Shown: piece after piece, positions 17,012-27,169 of the stretch
How the letters are laid out: every line of letters starts with the position of its first letter
Position numbering within the stretch: position 1 is the stretch's first letter
Assembly (NCBI GenBank): GCA_947497175.1
Contig: CANMFM010000020.1
Location: 1 to 58,224, forward strand
DNA from: an uncultured Aquimarina sp.
GTDB lineage: Bacteria > Bacteroidota > Bacteroidia > Flavobacteriales > Flavobacteriaceae
Length of the DNA stretch: 58,224 nucleotides
Direction of reading: 5' to 3'
Position numbers and translations under genes: made by a program
Notes under the pieces: generated by a model
Told to the model about the DNA's origin: nothing
The model's input: only the letters and a program-made list of their open reading frames with translations
Database searches by the model: none

Positions 17012-18400
17012 TTATATTCCTGCGATTTCTTTTAAAGTAGCTATCGTATCTGATGCTAATTGATCCGCCTTCTCCTGGCTTAAAGCTTCAGTATAAATAC
17101 GGATGATGGGCTCTGTGTTACTTTTACGTAAATGCACCCAACTTTCTTCAAAATCAACTTTTACCCCATCAACAGTCGAGACTTCTTCGGAAGCATGTTT
17201 TTTATGGAATCCGCGTAAAATAGCATCTACGTCCAGATCAGGAGTAAGTTGTACTTTATTTTTACTCATAAAATAAGACGGATAACTCTTTTTTAGTTCG
17301 CTGACCGTACATTTTTTTTCTGCCAGATGTGTAAGAAACAAGGCAACCCCCACTAAAGAATCCCTTCCGTAATGTGATTCTGGATAAATAATGCCGCCAT
17401 TTCCTTCGCCACCGATAACTGCCTTATTTGCTTTCATTGTTGACACCACATTTACCTCTCCTACTGCGCTAGCTTCATAATGTCCATTATGTTTATGGGT
17501 TATATCCCTTAAAGCTCTACTTGAAGATAAGTTAGAAACCGTATTTCCCGGGGTTTTACCTAATACAAAATCTGCACAAGCCACCAGCGTATATTCTTCT
17601 CCAAACATTTCTCCATCTTCACTCATAAACGCTAAACGATCAACATCAGGATCTACTGTAAGCCCAAGATCGGCCTTTTCTTTTACCACCAGTTCAGATA
17701 AATCGGTTAAATGTTCTTTAAGAGGTTCTGGATTATGAGGAAAATGCCCGTTAGGTTCACAATATAGTTCAACAACCTCTACTCCCATCTTTTTTAAGAG
17801 TTTTGGTATCGCTATTCCTCCGGTAGAATTCACCGCATCAACAACTACTTTAAAACCTGCATTTCTAACGATTTCAGCATCTACTAAAGAAAGATCAAGC
17901 ACTTCCTCTATATGGGTATCGATATACGTATCGTTAACCGTAATACTACCTAAATCATCAACTTCAGCAAAAGTATATTCATCATTTTCAGCAATATTGA
18001 GGATTTTCTTTCCATTTTCAGCATTTAAAAATTCCCCTTTATGATTCAATAATTTTAGAGCATTCCATTGTTTTGGATTATGACTGGCTGTTAAAATAAT
18101 CCCTCCGTCAGCTTTTTCAAGTGGCACCGCTATTTCTACCGTTGGTGTGGTGGATAATCCTAAATCAATAACATGAACTCCAAGACCAACAAGACTGTTC
18201 ATCACCAACTGTTGAATCATCGAACCAGAAATTCGGGCATCACGCCCGACCACAACGATAGGATGTTTTTTGTTTGTCTCATTTTTTAACCAGCTACCAT
18301 ATGCCGAAGCAAATTTTACTGCATCCACTGGCGTAAGATTATCTCCTACAGTGCCTCCTATCGTTCCTCGAATTCCAGAAATTGATTTGATTAATGTCAT
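17012..18400 (-). CDS. glmM: Phosphoglucosamine mutase
   Basis: This cytosolic 462-residue enzyme of the alpha-D-phosphohexomutase family converts glucosamine-6-phosphate to glucosamine-1-phosphate for UDP-GlcNAc, feeding peptidoglycan and lipid A synthesis. The phosphoserine loop TASHNP is at 104-109 (S106). The metal loop (DPDVDRLAF) and the sugar-binding GEGNGG loop are present, and the phosphate-binding end reads RKSNTEPIIRIY. Length is normal. Phosphomannomutase or phosphoglucomutase activity is the main alternative within this superfamily. It has a textbook promoter at 18430-18460. The neighbouring acyltransferases also serve the envelope, but they are convergent. Confidence 0.88.
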   Translation of the reverse strand: MTLIKSISGIRGTIGGTVGDNLTPVDAVKFASAYGSWLKNETNKKHPIVVVGRDARISGSMIQQLVMNSLVGLGVHVIDLGLSTTPTVEIAVPLEKADGGIILTASHNPKQWNALKLLNHKGEFLNAENGKKILNIAENDEYTFAEVDDLGSITVNDTYIDTHIEEVLDLSLVDAEIVRNAGFKVVVDAVNSTGGIAIPKLLKKMGVEVVELYCEPNGHFPHNPEPLKEHLTDLSELVVKEKADLGLTVDPDVDRLAFMSEDGEMFGEEYTLVACADFVLGKTPGNTVSNLSSSRALRDITHKHNGHYEASAVGEVNVVSTMKANKAVIGGEGNGGIIYPESHYGRDSLVGVALFLTHLAEKKCTVSELKKSYPSYFMSKNKVQLTPDLDVDAILRGFHKKHASEEVSTVDGVKVDFEESWVHLRKSNTEPIIRIYTEALSQEKADQLASDTIATLKEIAGI

Positions 18401-18429
18401 TTTTTTATATTGATTGTATGGTTTGAAGG

Positions 18430-18460
18430 CAAATGTACGAGCTACAAAAGATTACTACAA
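18430..18460 (-). promoter_or_regulatory. glmM promoter
   Basis: On the minus strand TTG (18458-18460), 20 bases, then TACATTTG (18430-18437) match the Bacteroidota consensus. The predicted transcript begins about 25 bases before the glmM start codon. Confidence 0.65.
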
Positions 18461-18521
18461 CTTTAGCATTAAAGTTTACTTAAAAACAACATTATTTATC
18501 AAAAAATTGTAAATTTCTCTA

Positions 18522-19106
18522 ATGAATTTTCTAGCTCATATTTATCTCTCTGGAGAAGACCCTGAATTAAAAATTGGTAATTTTATTGCAGATTCTGTTA
18601 AAGGAAAAAAATTTTTGGACTATCCCAAACGCATCAGTCAAGGGATCACACTGCACCGCAAAATTGACTCGTACACAGATTCTCATGAGATTGTAAAAAA
18701 AAGTGTATCACGTTTATTCCCAAAATATAGACATTATAGCACCGTAATTGTAGATATTTTATATGATCACTTCCTTGCCGCTAACTGGACCACGTATTCT
18801 GATATTCCGTTAGAAGAATATACTTTGGATTTTTATCGATTACTTCATCAAAACCATCATATTTTACCAAAACCTGTTCAAACTTTATTACCCTATATGG
18901 AACAAGATAACTGGCTATTAAGCTATGCATCTATTTCAGGGATTGGTAATGTTTTATCAGGAATGAATCGAAGAACTAAAAATAAATCTAAAATGAATTT
19001 TGCTGTCGTAGAACTTGAACAATATTACACTGATTTTGGTACAGAGTTTCAAACTTTTTTTGAAGACGTTGAACGATTTACCAAAAATGAAATGAGAAAA
19101 CTATAA
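18522..19106 (+). CDS. Acyl carrier protein phosphodiesterase (AcpH, DUF479)
   Basis: This 194-residue protein matches the AcpH family, an HD-related fold that removes the 4'-phosphopantetheine arm from acyl carrier protein. The conserved opening MNFLAHIYLS, the NFIADSVKG segment, GITLHRKIDSYTDSH and the VDILYDHFLA block are all present, supplying the expected His and Asp ligands. Length fits. The gamma-glutamyltransferase gene follows after 11 bases, so the two are probably co-transcribed, though no functional link is obvious. Confidence 0.87.
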   Translation: MNFLAHIYLSGEDPELKIGNFIADSVKGKKFLDYPKRISQGITLHRKIDSYTDSHEIVKKSVSRLFPKYRHYSTVIVDILYDHFLAANWTTYSDIPLEEYTLDFYRLLHQNHHILPKPVQTLLPYMEQDNWLLSYASISGIGNVLSGMNRRTKNKSKMNFAVVELEQYYTDFGTEFQTFFEDVERFTKNEMRKL

Positions 19107-19117
19107 TTCGCTATTAC

Positions 19118-20821
19118 ATGAAGTATTATCTATATTTTCTACTCACTGTATTGATAATGTCCTGTAACACCAATACAGAAACACCTATAAAAAGTTATAC
19201 CCCTGTAAGAGGAGTTATTACACAAAAAGCAATGGTCGTATCGGCCAGAGAGGAAGCCTCAAAAATTGGTGTGAAAATTATGAATCAAGGTGGAAATGCT
19301 TTTGATGCAATGGTAGCTACAGAAATGGCACTCGCAGTGTCTTACCCTTATGCTGGTAATCTGGGAGGCGGAGGATTTATGGTATACCGAAAAGCCAATG
19401 GAGAAACCGGAGCACTGGATTATAGAGAAAAAGCACCACTAGCAGCAACTAAAAACATGTATCTCGATGCACAAGGAGATCCTATCCCAGAAAAAAGCCA
19501 ATACGGCGCCTTAGCAGCAGGAGTTCCGGGCACTGTAGCAGGAATTTTTGCCGTTCATAAAAAATTTGGCACATTGCCTATACAAGACATTCTTACTCCT
19601 GTGGTTACACTTGCTGACAAAGGGTTTATTATTACAGAAAAACAAGAAAAACGATTCGATCACTATAGAGCGTATCTATTAAAAGTAAATGAAGATACTA
19701 TCCCTATTCTTAAAGGTTATGTTGCAAATGACACTCTCAAAAATCCAAAATTAGCGCAAACACTTCGACGAATTATCAAAAACGGGCGAGACGAATTTTA
19801 TGGAGGAGAAACCGGACAAAAGTTGATCGATTTTATTCAATACAATGGTGGCATCATAACTATAGAAGACTTAAAAAAGTATAAAGTAAAATGGAGAGAT
19901 CCTGTACGATTTACCTATAAAGATCTGTCGGTTATATCTATGTCTCCACCATCGAGCGGAGGTATTTGTTTAGCGCAAATTATGGGAATGATTGAACCTT
20001 ACGAACTGGATAGGTATACTCATAATCAACTTGAAGTGATACAAATACTTGTAGAAGCAGAAAGAAGAGCCTATGCCGATCGTAGTTTTTACTTAGGCGA
20101 TCCCGATTTTGTCGAAATCCCTGTTGACACGCTACTTAGTAAAGCGTATATATCGCAAAGGATGAAGAATTTTAGTTTTGACAAAGCGACACCCTCAACA
20201 GACATTAGTCGTGGTACTATCACAGGATTTGAAAGTGATGAAACTACGCATTACTCTATTGTCGATCAATTTGGAAACGCAATATCGGTTACCACGACTT
20301 TAAATGGTGCTTATGGCTCCAAACTTTATGTTCCAGAATTAGGTTTTTTTCTCAATAACGAAATGGATGATTTTAGTGCAAAACCAGGAACACCCAACAT
20401 GTTTGGCTTAACAGGAGCTGAAGCTAATGCAATAGCCCCAGAAAAAAGAATGCTTAGTTCTATGACACCGACGATTATCGAAAAAGAAGGAAAGTTATGG
20501 ATGTCTGTAGGCACCCCTGGAGGATCTACGATAATAACTTCGGTATTACAAACCATACTGAATGTAAAAGAATTTGGAATGACCATGCAAGATGCTGTAA
20601 ATGCCCCTCGTTTTCATCATCAATGGCTGCCTGATGAAGTGTATTTTGAACCCAATTTGTTTAGTAAAAAATTACTTGACAGCTTAGAAGCTAAAGGATA
20701 CTCGGTAAATGTAAAAGAGTCAAAGATTACAAGCAAGGTAGATGGCATTCTTGTATTACCTGATGGTACTCTCGAAGGAGGGGCAGATCAACGAGGAGAT
20801 GATACAGCAATAGGATTTTGA
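19118..20821 (+). CDS. ggt: Gamma-glutamyltransferase (lipoprotein form)
   Basis: The 567-residue precursor of gamma-glutamyltransferase hydrolyses or transfers the gamma-glutamyl group of glutathione and related peptides. It self-cleaves to give two subunits; the nucleophile should be T376 in DETTHYSIVD. Other hallmarks are GGGGFMVYR, DYREKAP, the PPSSGG oxyanion-side loop and LSSMTPTI. The N-terminus (LIMSC, C16) is a lipoprotein signal, so the enzyme is anchored in the envelope rather than free in the periplasm. The gene follows the ACP phosphodiesterase gene by 11 bases. It is convergent with the CapK-like gene. Confidence 0.93.
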   Translation: MKYYLYFLLTVLIMSCNTNTETPIKSYTPVRGVITQKAMVVSAREEASKIGVKIMNQGGNAFDAMVATEMALAVSYPYAGNLGGGGFMVYRKANGETGALDYREKAPLAATKNMYLDAQGDPIPEKSQYGALAAGVPGTVAGIFAVHKKFGTLPIQDILTPVVTLADKGFIITEKQEKRFDHYRAYLLKVNEDTIPILKGYVANDTLKNPKLAQTLRRIIKNGRDEFYGGETGQKLIDFIQYNGGIITIEDLKKYKVKWRDPVRFTYKDLSVISMSPPSSGGICLAQIMGMIEPYELDRYTHNQLEVIQILVEAERRAYADRSFYLGDPDFVEIPVDTLLSKAYISQRMKNFSFDKATPSTDISRGTITGFESDETTHYSIVDQFGNAISVTTTLNGAYGSKLYVPELGFFLNNEMDDFSAKPGTPNMFGLTGAEANAIAPEKRMLSSMTPTIIEKEGKLWMSVGTPGGSTIITSVLQTILNVKEFGMTMQDAVNAPRFHHQWLPDEVYFEPNLFSKKLLDSLEAKGYSVNVKESKITSKVDGILVLPDGTLEGGADQRGDDTAIGF

Positions 20822-20844
20822 TACTAACTTAACAACTAGCAGAA

Positions 20845-22146
20845 TTATTGCGAATAATACGTATTTACGACCTCTCGTCGTTTCCCCGAGGATAATAAAG
20901 GGATTTCATTTACATATTCGATAGTAATATTAGCATCCTGCCCCAGGTACTCTTTATACTCTGACAACATCTTTTCTTCATCAACTTTCGTATCGGTGTT
21001 TAGTTTTATTAAATACTTTTTTTCTCCATATTGAACGAATTGAAACTGCCTATATTCTCCATATTTGCATAACTTGTATGAAATATGTGAAGGTACAAGA
21101 TCACCATTGGTGCTATAAATCAGGTCAAGTTTTCTTCCTTCGATAGATGCTAAGTATACCGTTCCATTTTCATTAATATGCATAGTACCTATGTCACCCG
21201 TGTCATATCGTATCAAAGGCATCGCATAGTTATGCAAATCTGTAACTATAATTCTACCACGCTCTCCATGAGCTACAGGAATATCATCATCCAGATGAAA
21301 TATTTCTACATGATAACTCGCCAGATTTATTATGAACCTATGCTCATCACTGCCATCATCCTGAGCAATAATTCCATTTTCGTTGTTAGAATACCTCGAT
21401 ACAGGCATGATCCCAAAATACTTTTGCACTCTGTTACGAGTATACTCATTTAATGCTTCAGAAATAGTAATGATAGAATGCACAGTACACCGAATAGGTT
21501 TAGCATTAGTCTTGTCTAAATATTTACATATTTTTTCAAAAGCCGATACATACCCCAAAAAACTCTTTTTTGATGAACTTGCTTCCAATTTTTTAATGAA
21601 TACAGCAAGATCATTATCTTCTAATTTAAAGACGCTTTGTGGTACCAAATTTTGTATCCAATCCTTAGAAAAGATGCTACGTTTTAAATGATCAGGCCAA
21701 ATTTTAATATATACTAATTCATGTCCAATTTCGTATCCTGATTTTTTTGAATAAAATATAGTATCGCCTGTATTACGCCATCGTTTACTCTTATTTTGCA
21801 ATACTGAAAATGGCGCTCCTGTTGATCCGCTGGTAGAAACCAAAATACAATTTTTGGCATTGTACTTTGAAGAGGTAAAATCTTCAAAATTATCACGAAT
21901 CAAATTTTTATTAATTACCGGAAAATTAGAAAGCTCAGAATCATCAACAGTATTATAAAATTTGGTCGTCTCTACGGCATGCTTGAGAATAGTAGTAAGA
22001 TATTTTCTCTTTTTATTTTTAGCCAACTCGGATGATGGAGACTCATTAATTTGCTTGATATCGCGATAGTGATTTCTGATTTTAAATCCTTTTAAAAAAT
22101 CGTAAAACCAAAAAGCGTTTTTACGAAAAGTTTGTAATAGATCCAT
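20845..22146 (-). CDS. CapK / phenylacetate-CoA ligase-like adenylate-forming enzyme
   Basis: This 433-residue protein belongs to the branch of the ANL superfamily containing phenylacetate-CoA ligase, CapK and coenzyme F390 synthetase. The AMP-binding P-loop is seen as LVSTSGSTGAPFSVLQ. A RYSNNENGIIAQ motif, the RGRIIVTDLHNYAMPLIRYDTGD block and the end (LSSGKRREVV) are typical. Members activate a carboxylic acid as an adenylate, often for surface polysaccharide or lipid modification. The substrate is unknown. It is a single gene next to dnaK on the same strand, with the dnaK terminator-like hairpin on its far side. Confidence 0.82.
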   Translation of the reverse strand: MDLLQTFRKNAFWFYDFLKGFKIRNHYRDIKQINESPSSELAKNKKRKYLTTILKHAVETTKFYNTVDDSELSNFPVINKNLIRDNFEDFTSSKYNAKNCILVSTSGSTGAPFSVLQNKSKRWRNTGDTIFYSKKSGYEIGHELVYIKIWPDHLKRSIFSKDWIQNLVPQSVFKLEDNDLAVFIKKLEASSSKKSFLGYVSAFEKICKYLDKTNAKPIRCTVHSIITISEALNEYTRNRVQKYFGIMPVSRYSNNENGIIAQDDGSDEHRFIINLASYHVEIFHLDDDIPVAHGERGRIIVTDLHNYAMPLIRYDTGDIGTMHINENGTVYLASIEGRKLDLIYSTNGDLVPSHISYKLCKYGEYRQFQFVQYGEKKYLIKLNTDTKVDEEKMLSEYKEYLGQDANITIEYVNEIPLLSSGKRREVVNTYYSQ

Positions 22147-22228
22147 TAGTATACTATCCTTATTGTAAAGAAGTTAACACTCATAATGGTTTTACTTATC
22201 AAGCTCCATTTATGTTCTAAACAAAGGT

Positions 22229-22266
22229 AAAAAAAAATGCGCAGCTTTTGGCTGCGCATTTTTTTT
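22229..22266. terminator. Strong terminator of dnaK
   Basis: ATGCGCAGC (22237-22245) and GCTGCGCAT (22251-22259) form a perfect stem flanked by an A-run on the left and a T-run on the right. It can therefore act on both strands. It lies 15 bases past the dnaK stop codon. Confidence 0.92.
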
Positions 22267-22280
22267 GGTGTACGTAATAC

Positions 22281-24191
22281 TTATTTTACTTCTTCAAAAT
22301 CAACATCTTCAACGTCGCTTCCTTCAGAATTTCCTCCAGACTGATCTGCTCCGGCATCAGGACCAGGTTGTCCATTTTGCTGTGCCTCGGCCTGCGCCTT
22401 GTACATTTCTTCGCTAGCTACTTTCCAGGCTTCATTGATTTTATCAAGAGCTGGTTGGATAACAGCAAGATCTTTAGATTCATACGCTTTCTTTAATTCT
22501 TCCAGAGCATCTTCGATTGGTTTTTTCTTATCATCAGATAATTTTTCACCAAACTCTTTTAGTTGCTTTTCCGTTTGGAAGATCATTCCGTCTGCTTCAT
22601 TCAATTTATCTGCAGTTTCTTTTGCTGCTTTATCTGCTTCAGCATTTGCTTCAGCCTCACGCTTCATTTTTTCGATTTCTTCTTCTGTTAATCCTGAAGA
22701 CGCTTCGATACGAATATCCTGAGACTTATTTGTTGCTTTATCAGTAGCAGAGACTTTGATAATACCATTTGCATCGATATCAAAAGTTACTTCGATCTGA
22801 GGCACTCCTCTTTGTGCAGGCGGAATTCCATCTAAATGGAAACGACCGATTGTCTTGTTATCTGCTGCCATTGGACGCTCACCCTGTAATACATGTATCT
22901 CAACCGATGGCTGATTATCTGCTGCTGTAGAGAATACCTGCGATTTCTTGGTTGGAATCGTCGTATTCGCTTCGATAAGCTTAGTCATTACATTACCCAT
23001 CGTCTCAATACCAAGAGAAAGAGGAGTTACATCTAATAACAATACATCTTTTACATCTCCAGTCAATACTCCACCCTGAATTGCAGCTCCAACAGCAACA
23101 ACTTCGTCAGGATTCACTCCTTTACTTGGTGCTTTTCCAAAGAAATTTTCTACAGCTTCCTGTACCGCAGGAATACGAGTTGATCCACCAACCAATATTA
23201 TTTCATCGATATCACTTGTAGATAATCCCGCTGCCTTAAGTGCAGTACGACATGGTTCTACTGTACGTTTTACCAAATCATCAATTAACTGATCAAATTT
23301 AGATCTGCTTAATGTTCTTACCAAATGCTTAGGACCACTGGCAGTAGCTGTAACATATGGTAAATTTATTTCAGTTTGTGCAGAAGAAGATAATTCGATC
23401 TTCGCTTTTTCTGCAGCTTCTTTAAGGCGTTGTAATGCCATAGGATCCTGACGTAGATCCATGTTCTCATCTGCCTTAAACTCTTCTGCTAACCAATCAA
23501 TAATTTTTTGATCTACATCATCTCCTCCTAAATGCGTATCTCCATCTGTAGATAATACTTCAAATACACCATCTCCTAATTCAAGAATTGATACATCATG
23601 CGTACCTCCACCAAAGTCAAATACTACAATTTTTTGATCTGTTCCTTTTTTATCCAAACCATACGCCAATGCAGCTGCAGTAGGTTCGTTGATAATACGC
23701 TCAACTTTAAGTCCTGCAATTTCACCAGCTTCTTTAGTAGCTTGGCGCTGTGCATCATTAAAATATGCCGGAACTGTAATTACCGCTCTTGAAACGTCTT
23801 GTCCCAAGTAATCCTCTGCCGTTTTCTTCATTTTCTGAAGTGTCATTGCAGATAATTCTTGCGGTGTATATAGACGTCCATCGATATCTACTCGTGGTGT
23901 ATCATTATCTCCTTTTACAACTTTATAAGCTGCTCTTTCTGCTTCTTTTGAAGATTCAGAGAATTTATTACCCATAAATCTCTTGATAGAAGATATAGTT
24001 TTAGTAGGATTTGTAACTGCCTGACGTTTTGCAGGGTCTCCTACTTTAATTTCTCCTCCTTCTACAAAAGCAATTACAGAAGGGGTCGTTCTTTTACCTT
24101 CGGCATTAGGGATCACTACAGGCTCATTACCTTCCATTACAGAAACACAAGAGTTGGTTGTCCCTAAGTCTATTCCTATTATTTTACTCAT
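22281..24191 (-). CDS. dnaK: Molecular chaperone DnaK (Hsp70)
   Basis: The 636-residue Hsp70 chaperone uses ATP to bind and release unfolded protein segments with DnaJ and GrpE. The nucleotide-binding domain covers about residues 1-383: [13 protein letters not shown] at the start, [18 protein letters not shown], and [12 protein letters not shown]. The linker [15 protein letters not shown] leads to the substrate-binding domain and a helical lid, ending in an acidic, glycine-rich tail ([13 protein letters not shown]). No dnaJ or grpE gene lies beside it. Synteny with serine dehydratase on the other side is probably chance. There is no clear heat-shock operator in the 237-base gap upstream. Confidence 0.99.
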   Translation of the reverse strand: MSKIIGIDLGTTNSCVSVMEGNEPVVIPNAEGKRTTPSVIAFVEGGEIKVGDPAKRQAVTNPTKTISSIKRFMGNKFSESSKEAERAAYKVVKGDNDTPRVDIDGRLYTPQELSAMTLQKMKKTAEDYLGQDVSRAVITVPAYFNDAQRQATKEAGEIAGLKVERIINEPTAAALAYGLDKKGTDQKIVVFDFGGGTHDVSILELGDGVFEVLSTDGDTHLGGDDVDQKIIDWLAEEFKADENMDLRQDPMALQRLKEAAEKAKIELSSSAQTEINLPYVTATASGPKHLVRTLSRSKFDQLIDDLVKRTVEPCRTALKAAGLSTSDIDEIILVGGSTRIPAVQEAVENFFGKAPSKGVNPDEVVAVGAAIQGGVLTGDVKDVLLLDVTPLSLGIETMGNVMTKLIEANTTIPTKKSQVFSTAADNQPSVEIHVLQGERPMAADNKTIGRFHLDGIPPAQRGVPQIEVTFDIDANGIIKVSATDKATNKSQDIRIEASSGLTEEEIEKMKREAEANAEADKAAKETADKLNEADGMIFQTEKQLKEFGEKLSDDKKKPIEDALEELKKAYESKDLAVIQPALDKINEAWKVASEEMYKAQAEAQQNGQPGPDAGADQSGGNSEGSDVEDVDFEEVK

Positions 24192-24428
24192 TTTATACTA
24201 AATTGTTATACTATTGTTCGTAATAATTTATTCCTGTTAGGTCAATGATTATGCCATTGCCATCTATCTGACAGGATGTCATTACAACGCTCTAATCCCC
24301 TGTAGAATATCTACTTCGTATTTACAAAAAAATAACTTGTATTGGCACTAACTATTCTTTAAAAAAGAGGTTTCTTTATTGTCAAAAAGCTATATTTATC
24401 CCCAGAATAGCCTCAATAATTACGAATT

Positions 24429-25853
24429 ATGGAATGTATTAGTATTTTTGATATGCTAAAAATAGGTGTAGGCCCCTCTAGCTCACACACCTTAGGGCCA
24501 TGGCGTGCAGCTCGCAGATGGATTGCAGAACTTAAAGAAAATAATCACTTCGAATCTGTAAATTCGATTACGGTCGATCTTTTTGGCTCACTTTCTTTAA
24601 CAGGAAAAGGTCATGCCACTGACATTGCAGTGCTTTTAGGTTTATGTGGGTATGATCCGCAAACCATTGACGTCTCCTCTATTTCTGAAATCATCGACAC
24701 TATTACCAGGTCTAAACAACTCAAATTTAATAACGAGATATTTGTTTCTTTTGATCCGGCATCTCACATTATTTTTAACAGAGATTTTAAAGAATTTCAT
24801 CCTAATGGTATGACTTTTCATGCGATCTTAACGAATGATAAAACAATAGCTTCATCATTCTATTCTATTGGTGGTGGTTTTGTGGTAAAAGAAGAACGAA
24901 AAAGAAAGAAAAAGAAGCTTACTGAATTTAAAGAGTTCCCTATGCCAATTCAAAAGGCTACCGATCTTCTACAATATTGCCAAGCACAAAACAAGAAAGT
25001 ATCAGATATCGTTCTGGAAAATGAGCGATCTTTAAGAAATGATAAAGAAATAGATGAAAGAATCGGTCAGATTTGGACAGTTATGCTAGAGTCTATGTAT
25101 ACCGGATGTCATACAGAAGGAACACTCCCAGGTGGGCTAAACGTAAGACGTCGAGCTTATGACACTCATAAAAAACTTATTGGCTCTGTCACCTACAGTA
25201 CTCCTACAGATTGGATTGAAGCTATACGCGACACTGAGGTGAAATTTCGTCAGATCTTAAAATGGGTCTCTTGTTTCGCTTTGGCAGTAAATGAAGTCAA
25301 CGCCTCGTTGGGTAGAGTTGTAACCGCTCCGACAAACGGAAGCGCAGGAGTAATCCCAGCGGTAATGATGTATTATATGGTCATTGAAAATCATGATGCT
25401 AATTTTGAGGATGTAAAACAATTTATGCTCGTTGCCGGAGAAATAGGTAGTTTATTCAAGAAAGGAGCAACTATATCTGCTGCTATGGGTGGTTGCCAGG
25501 CAGAAATAGGTGTTTCATCGGCTATGGCCGCTGGAGCGTTAACCGAATTAATGGGAGGTACACCAGAACAAGTATTGATGGCAAGTGAAATCGCCATGGA
25601 GCATCATCTAGGATTAACTTGTGACCCCATCGCTGGGCTGGTTCAAGTACCTTGCATCGAAAGAAATGCTATGGGGGCAATCAAAGCAATTAATGCTTGT
25701 GAAATGGCACTGGATACGGATGCCGCAAATGCCAAAGTACCTCTAGATAAAGTTATTGAAACCATGTGGGAAACAGCACAAGATATGAATACCAAATACA
25801 AAGAAACCAGCGAAGGCGGTCTTGCCGTAAAAGTAAGTTTGAGCGATTGTTAA
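24429..25853 (+). CDS. sdaA: L-serine ammonia-lyase (serine dehydratase), iron-sulfur type
   Basis: This single-chain 474-residue enzyme deaminates L-serine to pyruvate and ammonia with a [4Fe-4S] cluster, not pyridoxal phosphate. The N-terminal beta domain has GPSSSHT at 15-21, and the alpha domain has TAPTNGSAGVIP. The cluster cysteines are C356 (GGCQAEIG), C398 and C409 (LTCDPIAGLVQVPCIERN). A lysine-rich stretch at about residues 157-163 lies on the domain boundary. The length matches one-chain SdaA. It is divergent from dnaK. Confidence 0.95.
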   Translation: MECISIFDMLKIGVGPSSSHTLGPWRAARRWIAELKENNHFESVNSITVDLFGSLSLTGKGHATDIAVLLGLCGYDPQTIDVSSISEIIDTITRSKQLKFNNEIFVSFDPASHIIFNRDFKEFHPNGMTFHAILTNDKTIASSFYSIGGGFVVKEERKRKKKKLTEFKEFPMPIQKATDLLQYCQAQNKKVSDIVLENERSLRNDKEIDERIGQIWTVMLESMYTGCHTEGTLPGGLNVRRRAYDTHKKLIGSVTYSTPTDWIEAIRDTEVKFRQILKWVSCFALAVNEVNASLGRVVTAPTNGSAGVIPAVMMYYMVIENHDANFEDVKQFMLVAGEIGSLFKKGATISAAMGGCQAEIGVSSAMAAGALTELMGGTPEQVLMASEIAMEHHLGLTCDPIAGLVQVPCIERNAMGAIKAINACEMALDTDAANAKVPLDKVIETMWETAQDMNTKYKETSEGGLAVKVSLSDC

Positions 25854-26056
25854 CGCTGTCCGTGAATTTATTGGCATTTGAGTTTTTAAGAGATCTTTAG
25901 AAAGAAATCATCGTTAGAACTAAAACCATCCTTTTCGACTCGAAGTATAATGATTCTAACAATTAGCGTAATCAGAATTTAAAATACTTACCTATTTGGT
26001 TAATTCTAACAAATGATTTTAAACATGCAAAAATTCCTTCACTTATCTACTTACCC

Positions 26057-26542
26057 CTAATTGCATCCTTCTTTGGTTCTGGTGTCAGCAAGGGCAATTA
26101 TTCTCCAAGACGTTCCGTCATTAAACAATTGAAACACATTAATTCCACAATGGCTAAAGGTACCATTGAGATAAAACTCATAGGGCGTCCAAACGTTTGC
26201 AATAGCAGCATCTGCATCGATCTTAAAAAGCAATAACCGCTCATCCCATCTTTGTTCGGCAGGTCTGTTGTGTATAGCCGTTAAAAATTTTTCAACATCT
26301 GTCTTAACGGTTTTTATTTTTCCATCTTTAGCTTTAGCAATAGTTTGCATCACTATATTATGATCCATTGTTTTCTTTATTTTAGAAGTATCTCCGGAAT
26401 GAAATCCTTCAAAAAATTGTAAAATAGTCTGTTTTACTTCATTTTTATAACGAGCTACATCTTTTTCGGATGCTTGTTTTTGTGAATATGAATAAAAACT
26501 ATTTAAAAAAACGGTAAAAACGATGATAAGCACCTTACACAT
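26057..26542 (-). CDS. Exported NTF2-like (SnoaL-type) protein
   Basis: A 161-residue protein with a signal peptide ending near SYSQKQ. The rest matches an NTF2-like fold: the helix IKQTILQFFEGFHSGDTSKIKKTMDHNIVMQT and the strands AIANVWTPYEFYLNGTFSHCGINVFQLF and WRIIALADTRTKEGC. Such folds bind small ligands or act as simple enzymes, and this branch is uncharacterised in Bacteroidota. No catalytic residue can be assigned. It stands alone between serine dehydratase and the STAS-like gene. Confidence 0.75.
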   Translation of the reverse strand: MCKVLIIVFTVFLNSFYSYSQKQASEKDVARYKNEVKQTILQFFEGFHSGDTSKIKKTMDHNIVMQTIAKAKDGKIKTVKTDVEKFLTAIHNRPAEQRWDERLLLFKIDADAAIANVWTPYEFYLNGTFSHCGINVFQLFNDGTSWRIIALADTRTKEGCN

Positions 26543-26633
26543 ACCAATAATTATTAAATTTATAATAATGTATACTAAATCTTTAAACCAAGATATTAAA
26601 TTTAATTATTATTTTGATTAACCCATACAGTAA

Positions 26634-27014
26634 ATGAGTACATTCTATCATTACAGTTTAGATTATTGCGAGATATTTGTTCTCGAAAACTTAGTTATAA
26701 AACAGATTAAAGAAGGTGAGATCATTACTTCAAAATATATCCCTGAATTAGAAAATATAATTAATAAGCATTTCAGCAATAAACCTGTAGTCTATCTCTC
26801 CAATCGAACTTTTTCATATTCTGTCGATCCGTTAGTTTATAAAAAAGCCTCTAAAATTAAAAACCTCCTTGGTATAGGAATTATAGTTAACGCAGACAAT
26901 ACTATGAATAATGCAAAATTTGAGGGAAAGTTTTTTGATAAAGATTTTGAGGTATTTCAATCTTTTGGAGAAGCGATGTTATGGGTCAGAAAAGTGCTGG
27001 ATAATAACGATTAA
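26634..27014 (+). CDS. Small STAS/SpoIIAA-like protein
   Basis: This 126-residue cytosolic protein has the alternating strand-helix pattern of the SpoIIAA-like/STAS family: a YCEIFVLENLVIKQIKEGEIIT opening, KPVVYLSNRTFSYSVDP in the middle, and GIGIIVNADNTMNN followed by an EAMLWVRKVL helix. The conserved phosphorylated serine of true anti-sigma antagonists is not evident. Small proteins of this kind are common in Flavobacteriia and have no proven role. It sits about 150 bases before panB. Confidence 0.55.
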   Translation: MSTFYHYSLDYCEIFVLENLVIKQIKEGEIITSKYIPELENIINKHFSNKPVVYLSNRTFSYSVDPLVYKKASKIKNLLGIGIIVNADNTMNNAKFEGKFFDKDFEVFQSFGEAMLWVRKVLDNND

Positions 27015-27169
27015 AGTCTCAAATAAGACCGATAATGTGAGGTGTGTATTTTTTTGAGATCATTCTTTTGAGGCTTGCTAGTGATGAGAAATAATTCATC
27101 AAATATGACATGTATTTGTCACGATATGAGTAAATGATTACTTTTACAATCCTAAACAATACATTTAAA

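Noticed and set aside
25905..26015. Repeated TTCTAAC units downstream of serine dehydratase
   Set aside because: Only a few short imperfect copies in both directions, with no regular spacing, so neither a CRISPR array nor a clear operator set.
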